Positions 1-8,512 of a stretch of DNA of 64,000 bases are shown piece by piece (the stretch's first letter is position 1; each line of letters opens with the position of its first letter). Under the pieces are notes generated by a model, which saw nothing but the letters and a program-made list of their open reading frames with translations, was not told the DNA's origin and made no database searches. Source of the stretch: Aquibacillus albus (GTDB taxonomy: Bacteria > Bacillota > Bacilli > Bacillales > Amphibacillaceae); contig NZ_JAFBDR010000003.1 of assembly GCF_016908325.1 (NCBI RefSeq), positions 124,001 through 188,000 of the forward strand, given 5' to 3'. Position numbers and translations under genes: made by a program.

Positions 1-61
1 ACGAACCAGTGGGTAATGGAATAATTTTTTAAAAAAATTCAAAAATTAGGACTTTAGTCTG

Positions 62-118
62 ATGAAAACGCTTTATATGTGTTATATACTGAAAACGGTT
101 ACAAATCATATGGTTTGT
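62..118. promoter_or_regulatory. Two cre-like boxes and an 18-bp palindrome at the left edge
   Basis: TGAAAACGGTTACA at 90-103 fits the CcpA cre consensus TGWNANCGNTNWCA at every position. TGAAAACGCTTTAT at 62-75 fits except at its last two bases. Directly after lies the palindrome ACAAATCATATGGTTTGT (101-118, one mismatch). No gene within the window starts here, so the region most likely controls a leftward gene beyond base 1. That assignment is inference. Confidence 0.5.
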
Positions 119-211
119 GTACATATACTGTTTCTTTACATAATCAATATGCCAATTGGTTATGTAAGAAGTACATGTGCAGTATTTTTCAAAATAGATT
201 GTCCCCCTATT

Positions 212-242
212 GAGCATCCGGAAACGGGTGCTCCTTTTTTTA
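212..242 (+). terminator. Rho-independent terminator
   Basis: GAGCATCC pairs with GGGTGCTC across a short loop (212-233) and is followed by seven T. No rightward gene is visible before it in the window, so its gene is unknown. Confidence 0.6.
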
Positions 243-251
243 TTCACTAAG

Positions 252-296
252 AAAAGGACGTACAGTGAATAAATTTCACCTGTACATCCTTTAAAT
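252..296 (-). terminator. Terminator downstream of the DoxX gene
   Basis: AAAGGACGTACAG pairs with CTGTACATCCTTT (one mismatch), and an inner GTGAA/TTCAC stem extends it. It lies just past the stop of the DoxX gene and could work from both sides. Confidence 0.6.
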
Positions 297-304
297 TTTT
301 ATTT

Positions 305-829
305 TTAATTTGCTTCTGCGGTTTCATCAAATCTTCTTGTTCGACCTGGTTTATGCACTTTCCTATAATTACGTATGAACGGAATCACGTATCTGTCTAA
401 ACCATATCTTCCTGCATTGTAACCAGCTACTAATAGGAAGATTGTTAACAAGATCATTTGTCCATTGGTGCTGATTGTTCCACTAAATATGAAAGCGAAG
501 TTCATGACTATCCCCATTAACGCGGCGAAGTTTGTAAATAACCCTAAGATTAGTGCTATGCCTACAAGTAACTCTCCCCATGCAACTAAGAAACTAAATA
601 CGGTGGCACCAGGTAATGCGACGTTTTCTAAAAATGCTGCCCACCATCCTTGTACGGCTGGGTGATCTCCGGTTGCTTTCCCGATAGATCCTTGGATAAA
701 TCCTGTGGCATCAAATCCGCCAGTTACTTTCCCCCATCCTGCTGTTAACCACGCATAACCTATATAAATCCGAATGACTGCTAATACTCCAGCAACAACA
801 TTGTTTTTTCTTAATAATTGTACAAACAT
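305..829 (-). CDS. DoxX family membrane protein
   Basis: This is an integral membrane protein of the DoxX/DoxD group, about 174 residues with four hydrophobic segments. After a short N-terminal stretch comes the typical RIYIGYAWLTAGWGKV segment with its conserved small and aromatic residues, then hydrophobic runs near residues 75-100, 100-120 and 120-140. The C-terminal tail is basic. DoxX relatives have been linked to thiosulfate:quinone oxidoreductase or to membrane redox stress complexes, but the exact role here is unknown. The start at 829 is preferred because AAGGAG lies nine bases before it. An in-frame ATG at 835 is only three bases from that site. It is monocistronic, with terminators beyond it. 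Confidence 0.8.
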   Translation of the reverse strand: MFVQLLRKNNVVAGVLAVIRIYIGYAWLTAGWGKVTGGFDATGFIQGSIGKATGDHPAVQGWWAAFLENVALPGATVFSFLVAWGELLVGIALILGLFTNFAALMGIVMNFAFIFSGTISTNGQMILLTIFLLVAGYNAGRYGLDRYVIPFIRNYRKVHKPGRTRRFDETAEAN

Positions 830-835
830 TTTCAT

Positions 836-1288
836 TCGCTCCTTATTTTTACTTATTATTGTTTGTTCAAAACTTCACATAAATCTGTAAAATTAAACCT
901 CTACTGTTTTATTATTGATTCGTTGTACCCGTTTGTCATTCAACAAACATTTTGTCTGCCCCTTTCTTTAATTTTTGATTTTTGTGATATTTTCTTGCTG
1001 TTCACATTGTTCACCTTTTCACATATTATCTTACAAGAATTCTTGTTTTTTTATTACATTTTTATAATAACATGTTTTTTATGTTTATAAATAAGTTTGC
1101 TCAGTCATTCACATTGTCGTAAAAGCTGTATGACAAAAATATGAACAATTAGATTTTATATTGACAAAATAACACATCAGAATCTCGTATCCAAGCACTT
1201 CAACATAGAATAATTAACAACTAGTATCTGAATAATTTTAAGATAATGTCACATATTAACAAAAAACATTATGTGTGAGGTGATTTCT
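836..1288. promoter_or_regulatory. AT-rich gap with four TTCACAT repeats
   Basis: No credible gene is seen. The heptamer TTCACAT occurs at 874-880, 1001-1007, 1018-1024 and 1108-1114, always in the same orientation (ATGTGAA when read toward the DoxX gene). The two central copies are 17 bases apart. TTGACA at 1161 could be a -35 box for the rightward gene at 1289, but no good -10 box follows. Confidence 0.35.
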
Positions 1289-1486
1289 ATGGGGCTTTTC
1301 AATGCGTTATCCAATTGGTCCAATAGCCGCTATCAAAAAAAAGTTTCTAAAGCGAAAGCTGATGGGGTATGTCCTGACTGTGGTGGTAGAGGTATCGAAA
1401 TCATGCCATATGAACACTTTTTTGATAGTTCATTCCAATGTGCTGGATGTAATGGAAGCGGACTATATGATGATTGGGAGAAGTAA
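1289..1486 (+). CDS. Small zinc-ribbon protein with two CxxCxGxG motifs
   Basis: This is a protein of about 65 residues. An N-terminal helix starting MGLFNALSNW is followed by CPDCGGRG (residues 28-35) and CAGCNGSG (residues 51-58). Together these make a DnaJ-type four-cysteine zinc site. Similar tiny proteins are common in Bacillus genomes and are sometimes misnamed methionine aminopeptidase. No enzymatic domain is present and the function is unknown. The start at 1289 is chosen because GAGGTGAT (1277-1284) precedes it with good spacing. An upstream ATG at 1271 has no such site. A strong terminator follows directly. Confidence 0.75.
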   Translation: MGLFNALSNWSNSRYQKKVSKAKADGVCPDCGGRGIEIMPYEHFFDSSFQCAGCNGSGLYDDWEK

Positions 1487-1524
1487 GTAATCGATGGGGC
1501 TATCCCCATCGATTACTTATTTTC
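1485..1524 (+). terminator. Terminator of the zinc-ribbon gene
   Basis: A perfect 15-bp stem (1485-1499 with 1504-1518) has a 4-base loop and is followed by ATTTTC. It begins within the stop codon of the gene before it. Confidence 0.8.
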
Positions 1525-1533
1525 GCATTTCAC

Positions 1534-1573
1534 AAAATAGCACACTAGCCTTAGACGGACAGTGTACTATTTT
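1534..1573 (-). terminator. Terminator of the leftward isomerase/DUF993/oxidoreductase operon
   Basis: AAAATAGCACACT pairs with AGTGTACTATTTT (one mismatch), just beyond the stop at 1583. Read leftward, the stem ends in CTATTTT. Confidence 0.7.
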
Positions 1574-1582
1574 AATTACGTT

Positions 1583-2404
1583 TTACACATGCTCCAGATA
1601 ACGTTCCTTCATTTCTTGTAACACATCATCCCCTGGACGATCCCATATCGCTTGATTAATAATCTCCACTTCAATCGGGCCATGATAACCAGCTTTTTCT
1701 ACAGCATTTCGTATTCTCCGTATTTCAATTAAACCATCGCCCATCATCCCTCGACCTTTAAAAATATCTGGGACTGGGACAATCCAATCAGACACATGGA
1801 AACCTAATATATTTCCATTTGCTCGTTCTATTTCCTTATATAAATCTGGATCCCACCAAACATGAAACACGTCCACCACTACACCTACCTGTGATTTACC
1901 TACTGCTTCAGCCATTGTATTAGCTTGACCTAATGTGTTAACAACAGAACGGTCACCAGCATACATCGGATGTAATGGCTCGATTCCTAGTTTTACTCCG
2001 TGAGATTCAGCAAATGGTATCAATTTTTCAATACCTTCTACTACCCATTTTCTAGCTGTGTCAATATCACGGTCCGGTGCGGAGCCGCAAACAAGTACTA
2101 GTGTATTTGTGCCAAGCTCAGCCGCTTCCTCAATTGCTCGACGGTTATCATCTAATCGTTCTTCTCGTTCTTTAGCTGTCGGAGCTGGAAACATCCCGCC
2201 ACGGCACAGACTGGAAACCTTCAAGCCGGAATCTTGAATGATTTTCTTACTCTGAGCCAAACCAATTTCTTCAATCTTATGTCTCCATATGGAAATCCAT
2301 GGAACCTCTGCACGTACACAGCCCTCTACAGCTTCACGTAAATTCCATTTTTCCGTAGTTATCTGGTTTAAACTTAATCTATCCAATAATGGATGATCTC
2401 CCAT
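1583..2404 (-). CDS. Sugar phosphate isomerase/epimerase (xylose isomerase-like TIM barrel)
   Basis: This protein of 273 residues belongs to the xylose isomerase-like/AP-endonuclease-2 TIM-barrel superfamily. Features include an early SLCRGGMF strand, a GIEPLHP metal-ligand strand (Glu and His), VVVDVFHVWWDP, FHVSDW and a C-terminal PIEVEII strand. These supply the acidic and histidine metal ligands expected of the family. It is the last gene of a three-gene leftward operon and overlaps the stop of the DUF993 gene by one base (TAATG), so translation is probably coupled. The GGAGG site is seven bases from the start. A role as isomerase or epimerase on a keto-sugar or polyol intermediate is inferred from its neighbours. 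The substrate is unknown. Confidence 0.8.
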   Translation of the reverse strand: MGDHPLLDRLSLNQITTEKWNLREAVEGCVRAEVPWISIWRHKIEEIGLAQSKKIIQDSGLKVSSLCRGGMFPAPTAKEREERLDDNRRAIEEAAELGTNTLVLVCGSAPDRDIDTARKWVVEGIEKLIPFAESHGVKLGIEPLHPMYAGDRSVVNTLGQANTMAEAVGKSQVGVVVDVFHVWWDPDLYKEIERANGNILGFHVSDWIVPVPDIFKGRGMMGDGLIEIRRIRNAVEKAGYHGPIEVEIINQAIWDRPGDDVLQEMKERYLEHV

Positions 2405-3585
2405 TACCTTCCCTCCTGTCGTATACCAGCCTGCTCGAGCACAAGCTTCATACGCTCAACTGCAAGGTCTGGATTCATCAATAAACCCGCTTCATCAGCC
2501 ATAACGAATAAATCAGATAAATGCGTAATAGACCTTGCACTTTCTGATCCACCAATCATTCGAAAATGCTCTTGATGTCCATTTAAATAAGCCATAAAAA
2601 CTACACCCGTTTTATAAGAGAAGGTTGGCTTTTGAAAAATATGTCTTGATAGCGGAACTGTTTTTACCAATAACGCATCATAAGTTTTCAGGTCCCCTTT
2701 ATCTAACGCATGCATTGCTGCAGCTGCAGCAGGGGCAATCACATCAAAAATTCCTAATAACGCATGGCTGTATCCTTGGTCGTCTCCCTTAATTAACGAT
2801 GGATAATTAAAATCGTCCCCAGTGTACATTTTTACACTATCCGGCAACAAACGGCGCATCTTGATTTCTTTTTGATCATCTAATAACGAAATCTTAATTC
2901 CATCCACTTTATCTTCATTTTCACGAATAATTCGTAAACAAACGTCCATTGCATCATCAAGATTCTCATATCCCCAATATCCTTTTAGGGCTGGATCAAA
3001 CATGTCTCCAAGCCAATGTAAAATAACTGGCTGCGATACATTCGTTAAAATCTTTCGATAAACCCGTTCGTAATCCTCAGGACCTTTTGCACAAGCTGCT
3101 AAAGCACGACTTGCCATTAAAATAATTTGACTTCCTTCTCCTTCTACAAAAGAACATTGCTCTTCATAAGCGGCCTCGACGTCTTCAATCGTTACATCAG
3201 GGCCAGGAGCAAGATGGTCGGTACCGGTACCACTAGCAATTTTCCCATTTACGGAACGCGCTTCTTTCACCGAACGACTAATTAATTCTTTCGCATGCTC
3301 CCAATTCAATCCCATCCCTCGTTGAGCTGTGTCCATTGCTTCCGCTACGGAAAGACCTAGCGACCATAAATGATGTCGGTATTTCATCGTTGCATCCCAA
3401 TCGATTTGTGCGTTTGATAACGGATCCGTATCTGCTAGCGGATCAGCAACAACATGGGCAGCAGAAAATGCAATTCGACTTTCGAACGCCTTTCCTTGTG
3501 GTAAATCAAAAGAAAGGTCATTTCCTTGTGGTTGATAAGGATAAAGGCTGCGATCCTTCCCTGGTAATGTTAGTGTATGACTCAT
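2404..3585 (-). CDS. DUF993 family protein, probably aldolase-like
   Basis: This 393-residue protein matches the DUF993 family, whose members look like TIM-barrel (DapA-type) aldolases but have no settled reaction. Recognisable stretches are the start MSHTLTLPGKDRSLYP, IASGTGTDHLAP, a QPVILHWLGDMFDP strand, a DGIKISLLD strand with a lysine that could be catalytic, and MYTGDDFNYPSLI. It lies between the Gfo/Idh gene (12-base gap) and the TIM-barrel isomerase (one-base overlap). Such trios are typical of carbohydrate catabolism. The enzyme could cleave or dehydrate the intermediate made by its neighbours. That is inference. TAAGGAGG precedes the start. Confidence 0.75.
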   Translation of the reverse strand: MSHTLTLPGKDRSLYPYQPQGNDLSFDLPQGKAFESRIAFSAAHVVADPLADTDPLSNAQIDWDATMKYRHHLWSLGLSVAEAMDTAQRGMGLNWEHAKELISRSVKEARSVNGKIASGTGTDHLAPGPDVTIEDVEAAYEEQCSFVEGEGSQIILMASRALAACAKGPEDYERVYRKILTNVSQPVILHWLGDMFDPALKGYWGYENLDDAMDVCLRIIRENEDKVDGIKISLLDDQKEIKMRRLLPDSVKMYTGDDFNYPSLIKGDDQGYSHALLGIFDVIAPAAAAAMHALDKGDLKTYDALLVKTVPLSRHIFQKPTFSYKTGVVFMAYLNGHQEHFRMIGGSESARSITHLSDLFVMADEAGLLMNPDLAVERMKLVLEQAGIRQEGR

Positions 3586-3597
3586 GTAATCTCCTCC

Positions 3598-4749
3598 TTA
3601 TACCTTTAGTTCCGGTACATCTAACCAGCGTCTTTCTCCCCAAGACTTCAATCCTAATTCAGATAACTGTGTACCTTTTGCTCCTTCTAATAAATCCCAT
3701 GGGAATTCCGTATCTTCTACAACATGCTTTAGGAACAATTCCCACTGTATTTTGAAACCATTGTCGAATTCTTGATTACCTGGAACCTCTTCCCACTGAG
3801 ATAAAAAGTCATGCGGGTTTTCAATATCTGGATTCCAGACAGGCTTTGGTGTATTAACACGATGCTGTGATTTACAATTACGTAAACCTGCAACGGCACT
3901 TCCCTCTGTTCCATCAACTTGAATCGTTAACAGGTCGTCGCGGTTTACTCGAACAGCCCAAGATGAGTTTGCCTGAACAACAACACCGTTATCTAATTCA
4001 AACGTGGCATAAGCTGCATCATCTGCAGTCGCTTTATACTTATTTCCATTCTCATCCACACGTTCTGGAATATGAGTTGCTCCTAAGCATGAAACAGTTT
4101 TTACTTCACCAAATAAGTTATCAATCACGTAACGCCAGTGGGCAAACATATCAACGATGATACCACCGCCATCTTCTTCACGATAGTTCCACGATGGACG
4201 TTGACCTTCTTGCCAGTCACCTTCAAATACCCAATAGCCAAACTCCATACGAACAGATAACATTTTTCCGAAGAAGCCCGAATCCACTAATCTTTTTAGC
4301 TTTAATAGCCCTGGTAAAAATAGTTTGTCTTGTACGACACCATTTTTTAATCCTGCTTCCCTTACAAGCTTTGCTAACTCGATTGACTCTTCTAAACTAG
4401 TTGCTGTAGGCTTTTCACAATAAATATGCTTACCAGCCTCGACTGCTTTTCGAATCCCATCTGCACGTCTTACTGTCGTTTGTGAATCAAAATAAATTTG
4501 GTTATAGGAATCAGCCAGTGCCTCATCTAAGTTTGTAGACCAACGCTCGATACCGTGTGCGTCTGCTAACGCTTTTAACTTATTCTCATTACGTCCAACT
4601 AATATCGGATCTGGCATAAGCATGTCTCCATTTGCCAGCTCGACTCCTCCTTGCTTTCTAATTGCAACGATCGAACGAATTAAGTGTTGGTTTGTCCCCA
4701 TTCGACCAGTAACACCATTCATTATAATCCCGATTTTTTGCTGTGCCAT
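3598..4749 (-). CDS. Gfo/Idh/MocA family NAD(P)-dependent oxidoreductase
   Basis: This protein of 383 residues has an N-terminal Rossmann fold (IGIIMNGVTGRMG) and the family signature IYCEKPTA near residue 112, whose Lys-Pro contacts the nicotinamide. A C-terminal alpha/beta domain contains the GGGIIVDMFAHWRYV segment, with the usual Asp and His of the active site. Family members oxidise or reduce sugars, inositols and sugar acids. It is first in the isomerase/DUF993 operon. A terminator from the upstream AraC gene lies only about 45 bases before its start, so the operon promoter must be in that short gap, or transcription must read through. Confidence 0.85.
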   Translation of the reverse strand: MAQQKIGIIMNGVTGRMGTNQHLIRSIVAIRKQGGVELANGDMLMPDPILVGRNENKLKALADAHGIERWSTNLDEALADSYNQIYFDSQTTVRRADGIRKAVEAGKHIYCEKPTATSLEESIELAKLVREAGLKNGVVQDKLFLPGLLKLKRLVDSGFFGKMLSVRMEFGYWVFEGDWQEGQRPSWNYREEDGGGIIVDMFAHWRYVIDNLFGEVKTVSCLGATHIPERVDENGNKYKATADDAAYATFELDNGVVVQANSSWAVRVNRDDLLTIQVDGTEGSAVAGLRNCKSQHRVNTPKPVWNPDIENPHDFLSQWEEVPGNQEFDNGFKIQWELFLKHVVEDTEFPWDLLEGAKGTQLSELGLKSWGERRWLDVPELKV

Positions 4750-4792
4750 TTGTGTTTCCCCTTTCGCTATTTGTTAATTCTATCTTAACGAC

Positions 4793-4831
4793 AATAAAAA
4801 AATCCGTCTTATTAATCTAAGAACGGATTTC
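4793..4831 (-). terminator. Terminator between the AraC gene and the oxidoreductase operon
   Basis: AATCCGTCTT pairs with AAGAACGGATT (one bulge, 4801-4830). Read leftward, the stem is followed by seven T (ACGGATTTTTTTATTG). It ends AraC-gene transcription and leaves a very short promoter space for the operon. Confidence 0.8.
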
Positions 4832-4923
4832 TTAAAATCGGAAATGAATTTAGAAAAGCGGAGAGAAACCGGGCTGCGACGTATGGAATGTTTGACCACT
4901 TCACTTTTTAAATTACTGTCTGG

Positions 4924-5742
4924 TCATACTTCATGCTTGTATGCGGTACGATATTTGTTCGGTGATGTATCCGTAGAATTTTTAAAGGTCCGATAAAAGG
5001 TAGATAAGGATTCAAAACCAACCTCGAAGCAAATCGTCGCGATATCCTTGTCTGTTTCGACTAACATTTTTTTAGCCAACCCAATCCGTATTTCCGTTAA
5101 ATACTGAATTGGAGTAATCTGATATCTTTCTTTAAAAATGTTATTTAAATGCCGCGTGCTGACTCCTAGTTTAGATGCTAAGTCCTCCGCGCTAATCATT
5201 TCAAAATAATGGGTGTCCATGTATTTGCGTAGTCTTTCTGCACGCAATACATTTGCATCAAAGGATTCTGGCTGTTCGTTCGATCGTGCAAGCTTTAACA
5301 GTAGCTCAGATAAATAAATTTTCAATGCCACGTAATTGATTGAATCACCATGTGACTGCTCATATAACATTTTTCTTAAAAGCTGCCTAACATTACTCCC
5401 ATCAAAGGGATTAAGCTCAATAAATTCCGTCTTTGCAAAAAAGTGTTCTAACAAATCATTTTTTACCGATGATTCCAGAATAGATTGATCAAATGCAAGC
5501 ACCAAAACCGTTAACTTGGAATCGGAAATAATTGCATGAGAGGTGAATGGAGTGATGACGGCTACTGTATCCTGCGTGAAGGAATGGCTAGATCCATTTA
5601 ATATCAGCTTCCCTTCTCCTTCAAGTGCATACAAGATTTGATGAACTTCATGATCATGTTCATGAATCGCATCTCCATCCGTATGTTTACTTTCATACAG
5701 ACGTATTCCCACCGATGATAAATCTATTTCTCTACTACGCAT
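4924..5742 (-). CDS. AraC family transcriptional regulator with cupin sensor domain
   Basis: This regulator has 272 residues. The N-terminal cupin (residues 15-130) carries EHDHEVHQILYALEGEG, a histidine-rich sugar or metal pocket of the AraC type. The C-terminal two-helix-turn-helix domain (residues 170-270) has ISAEDLASKLGVSTRHLN and the conserved IATICFEVGFESLSTFYRTFK. It lies between the leftward oxidoreductase operon and a divergent second oxidoreductase gene and probably controls one or both. CGGAGG precedes the ATG. Confidence 0.88.
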   Translation of the reverse strand: MRSREIDLSSVGIRLYESKHTDGDAIHEHDHEVHQILYALEGEGKLILNGSSHSFTQDTVAVITPFTSHAIISDSKLTVLVLAFDQSILESSVKNDLLEHFFAKTEFIELNPFDGSNVRQLLRKMLYEQSHGDSINYVALKIYLSELLLKLARSNEQPESFDANVLRAERLRKYMDTHYFEMISAEDLASKLGVSTRHLNNIFKERYQITPIQYLTEIRIGLAKKMLVETDKDIATICFEVGFESLSTFYRTFKNSTDTSPNKYRTAYKHEV

Positions 5743-5929
5743 AACCTCCGAACCCCCAAATGTGATGATGACATGGTACTTTTTAAATAGTAAAATAAAA
5801 ACTGCCTACGGAGCATCGCTTGACTCAATTTTAAAATAATGTATGATATATTGCATATATTACCACAAGTAAAGTACTTATACTTCAGAGTGAAAAATAA
5901 TAAACATTACATAATAAAGGGAGGAATCA

Positions 5930-7129
5930 TTGTTGAATAAAAATGTGTCTATCGTACTAATAGGTATAAGCGGATATGGTCATTCCTATTTAAAAGAATT
6001 ATTTGGCGACAACTATGAAAACGCATACTTATCAGGTGTTGTAGATATTAACCCTAAAAGATCCGATTATTACAACGAAATCATAGACAGAAAGATTCCA
6101 ATTTATGAAAACCTAGAAGCATTTTATGACGATAATAAAGCAGATCTTGCTATCATATCTACGCCTATTCATCTTCATAAACAGCAAGCCTGTTGTGCCA
6201 TGAATAACGGCAGCCATGTCCTTTGCGAGAAACCAATGACCGCAAATCCAGATGATATAACGGAAATGATAGAAACTCGTGATCGCACAGGAAAATTCCT
6301 TGCGATAGGCTTTAACTGGTCCTTTGCCCCATCAGTCCAGGCATTGAAAAAGGATATCTTAAATGGTACATTTGGAAAACCAAAACGATTGAAAAGCTTA
6401 GTACTATGGCCACGAAATCTCGATTACTTTGCTCGATCAGGCTGGGCAGGTAAAAAGTATAGCCCAAGTGGAGAAATGATCTTCGATAGTGTTGCAAATA
6501 ATGCAACGGCACATTTTATTCATCATCTTTTTTACCTAACAGGACCATCAATAGAAAAAAGTTCTACGATTAAACAAGTAACAGCTGAGCTCTATTTAAC
6601 TAATGATATCGAAACATTTGATACATGTGCAGTACATGTCCAAACGACACAAAACCTTGATATTTATTACTATGCATCTCACGCGATAAAAGAAGAAGTA
6701 CATCCAAGATTCGAGCTTGAATTTGAACATGCAACAATATCGTATGCACCTGGAAGTGGTAATGATAATGTAATTGCCTATTTGGCCGACGGTACAAAGA
6801 AGCTTTACGAGGATCCCATGCTTGATAAATTAGCAAAATTAAGCGTTTGTATCGAAGCAATTCAGAAAGGAAATCATGCTATTTTATGTGGCGCAGAAGC
6901 TGCCTCTTCTCACGTAGCCTTTGTTCAGGCAATGCATCAATCCGTACCTGATGTCCCTACATTTCCACAGCATCTAGTAAACTATGAAAAAGATCAAAAG
7001 CTTTATTGGATAGATGGCCTTGGGGACATTCTTACAAATTGCTATAACAATTGGACGTTACCTAGTGATATTGGTGTGGAATGGAGCAAAAAAGGAAAGA
7101 CCATCGAAAATAAATTAGTCTTTTCTTAA
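5930..7129 (+). CDS. Gfo/Idh/MocA family oxidoreductase, TTG start
   Basis: This protein of 399 residues has an N-terminal NAD-binding fold (VLIGISGYGHSYLKEL), the STPIHLHKQQ strand and the HVLCEKPMTANP signature near residue 99. The C-terminal domain contains MIFDSVANNATAHFIHHL, with a histidine in the usual active-site region. It is divergent from the AraC gene and monocistronic, and ends at a strong terminator. The start is TTG, at either 5930 or 5933. AAGGGAGG lies five or eight bases before these. The protein is only distantly similar to the Gfo/Idh protein at 3598, so it is probably not a recent duplicate. Substrate unknown. Confidence 0.82.
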   Translation: MLNKNVSIVLIGISGYGHSYLKELFGDNYENAYLSGVVDINPKRSDYYNEIIDRKIPIYENLEAFYDDNKADLAIISTPIHLHKQQACCAMNNGSHVLCEKPMTANPDDITEMIETRDRTGKFLAIGFNWSFAPSVQALKKDILNGTFGKPKRLKSLVLWPRNLDYFARSGWAGKKYSPSGEMIFDSVANNATAHFIHHLFYLTGPSIEKSSTIKQVTAELYLTNDIETFDTCAVHVQTTQNLDIYYYASHAIKEEVHPRFELEFEHATISYAPGSGNDNVIAYLADGTKKLYEDPMLDKLAKLSVCIEAIQKGNHAILCGAEAASSHVAFVQAMHQSVPDVPTFPQHLVNYEKDQKLYWIDGLGDILTNCYNNWTLPSDIGVEWSKKGKTIENKLVFS

Positions 7130-7149
7130 CTGCTTTTCATCAAACATAA

Positions 7150-7192
7150 GGAAAGGGGCTGCCCTTTTGCTTTTGGGACAGCCTCTTTCCTT
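7150..7192. terminator. Converging-gene terminator of the AGAGGCTG family
   Basis: GGAAAGGGGCTGCCC pairs with GGGACAGCCTCTTTCC across TTTTGCTTTT. It ends the rightward oxidoreductase gene and may also stop leftward dctM transcription. Its sequence closely matches the hairpins at 20406 and 54921. Confidence 0.8.
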
Positions 7193-7240
7193 AGACTCTC
7201 TTCCTATTCTTTGTTGTTCTTTTAGATAACAGCCTTTACT

Positions 7241-8512
7241 TTATTCAAATAATGAAGGAAGCCATAACGTTAAGCTAGGTACATAGGTAATTAATAACGC
7301 AACGAGAATACCTACTGCAAAGTATGGGAGTACATCCTTAATTGTTTTTTCTATTCCTATTTTTGCAATGTAACAAGAGATAAATAAGGTAGACCCAACT
7401 GGTGGAGTGAATAGTCCTAATGCTAAAGAAACGAGCATAACAATAGAGAATTGAATCGGATCCATCCCTAAATCAGTTGCAATTGGAAAGAAAATCGGAA
7501 TAAATAAAAACAAGTTAGGTACTAATTCCATAATCATACCAGCAACAAGCATAATCGCTACTAGTACTAGCATCAATAACCAATCTGCTAATCCGAATGA
7601 AAGCAATGCCTGAGCAATCATTCTTGGAATTCCTTCTGATATAAGAACCCAAGTAAAAATCATGGATGTACAAACAGTTACCATAACTACACTTGTTCCA
7701 TACACCGTTTCTCGAAGTGATACAAGAATATTTTTCCAGTTAAGACTCCGGTAAATGAAAATACCAACTAAAAATGCATAGACAACAGCAATTGCAGCCG
7801 CTTCTGTGGCAGTCGCAATTCCAAACACAATGGATCCAATTAAAATAACCGGTAGTAATAATGCCCATGAAGCTTTTCGTAAGTTCGTAAATAATTCACC
7901 TAATGTTGGCTTATCTTCACTAGGGTAGTCTCTTCTAATCGCAATAATTACTGTTGTAATTAAATAAAATAATCCGACCAAAATTCCAGGAATAACACCA
8001 GCTAAGAACATTTTTGCTACAGATTGATCCGCTAGCCAAGCAATAATAATCATTGTACTTGATGGCGGTATAATAATTCCAACCACGGAACTGGATGCGT
8101 TGATAGCTGCTGAAAAAGAGGACGAATATCCTTTTCTTTTCATTTCTGGAATTAGTACACTACCTGTAGAAGCAGCATCGGCAACTGATGATCCCGAAAC
8201 ACCAGCCATCCCCATACTGGTAACTACAGACACACAGCCCAATCCACCTGGTAACTGACGAACCATTGAATCTGCGACATTAATAATCCGTTTTGCAATA
8301 TTTCCATGAATCATTAAGTTTCCTGCCAAGATAAAAAAAGGAATCGCTAAAAATGCAAAAGACTGTGTATTAGAAAAGAATCGTTGAGCTACCATTTCAA
8401 TCGGAATACCTTCTACCATGATATACATCAACGCTGATGCTCCCATTGAAAAGGCAATTGGAACCCCTAGGATAATTAATAGAAAAAAACTAACGATCAT
8501 TACTGTAATCAT
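7241..8512 (-). CDS. dctM: TRAP transporter large permease, DctM family
   Basis: This protein of 423 residues has about 12 hydrophobic segments and typical DctM features: GVPIAFSMGASALMY at the N-terminus, PFFILAGNLM, GMAGVSGSSVADAAS, IIIPPSSTMII and the C-terminal FTPPVGSTLF. It is the ion-coupled transport subunit of a tripartite periplasmic-type transporter. It overlaps the end of dctQ by 23 bases, which suggests coupled translation. GGAGG lies nine bases before the ATG. Substrates of TRAP systems are organic acids or related carboxylates. Here a carbamoyl or ureido acid is suggested by the hydrolase gene in the same run. Confidence 0.93.
   Translation of the reverse strand: MITVMIVSFFLLIILGVPIAFSMGASALMYIMVEGIPIEMVAQRFFSNTQSFAFLAIPFFILAGNLMIHGNIAKRIINVADSMVRQLPGGLGCVSVVTSMGMAGVSGSSVADAASTGSVLIPEMKRKGYSSSFSAAINASSSVVGIIIPPSSTMIIIAWLADQSVAKMFLAGVIPGILVGLFYLITTVIIAIRRDYPSEDKPTLGELFTNLRKASWALLLPVILIGSIVFGIATATEAAAIAVVYAFLVGIFIYRSLNWKNILVSLRETVYGTSVVMVTVCTSMIFTWVLISEGIPRMIAQALLSFGLADWLLMLVLVAIMLVAGMIMELVPNLFLFIPIFFPIATDLGMDPIQFSIVMLVSLALGLFTPPVGSTLFISCYIAKIGIEKTIKDVLPYFAVGILVALLITYVPSLTLWLPSLFE

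Noticed and set aside
818-1090. Rightward open frame of 90 codons before the zinc-ribbon gene
   Set aside because: It starts inside the DoxX gene on the other strand, has no ribosome site and is very Phe/Leu/Tyr rich, as expected from AT-rich DNA.
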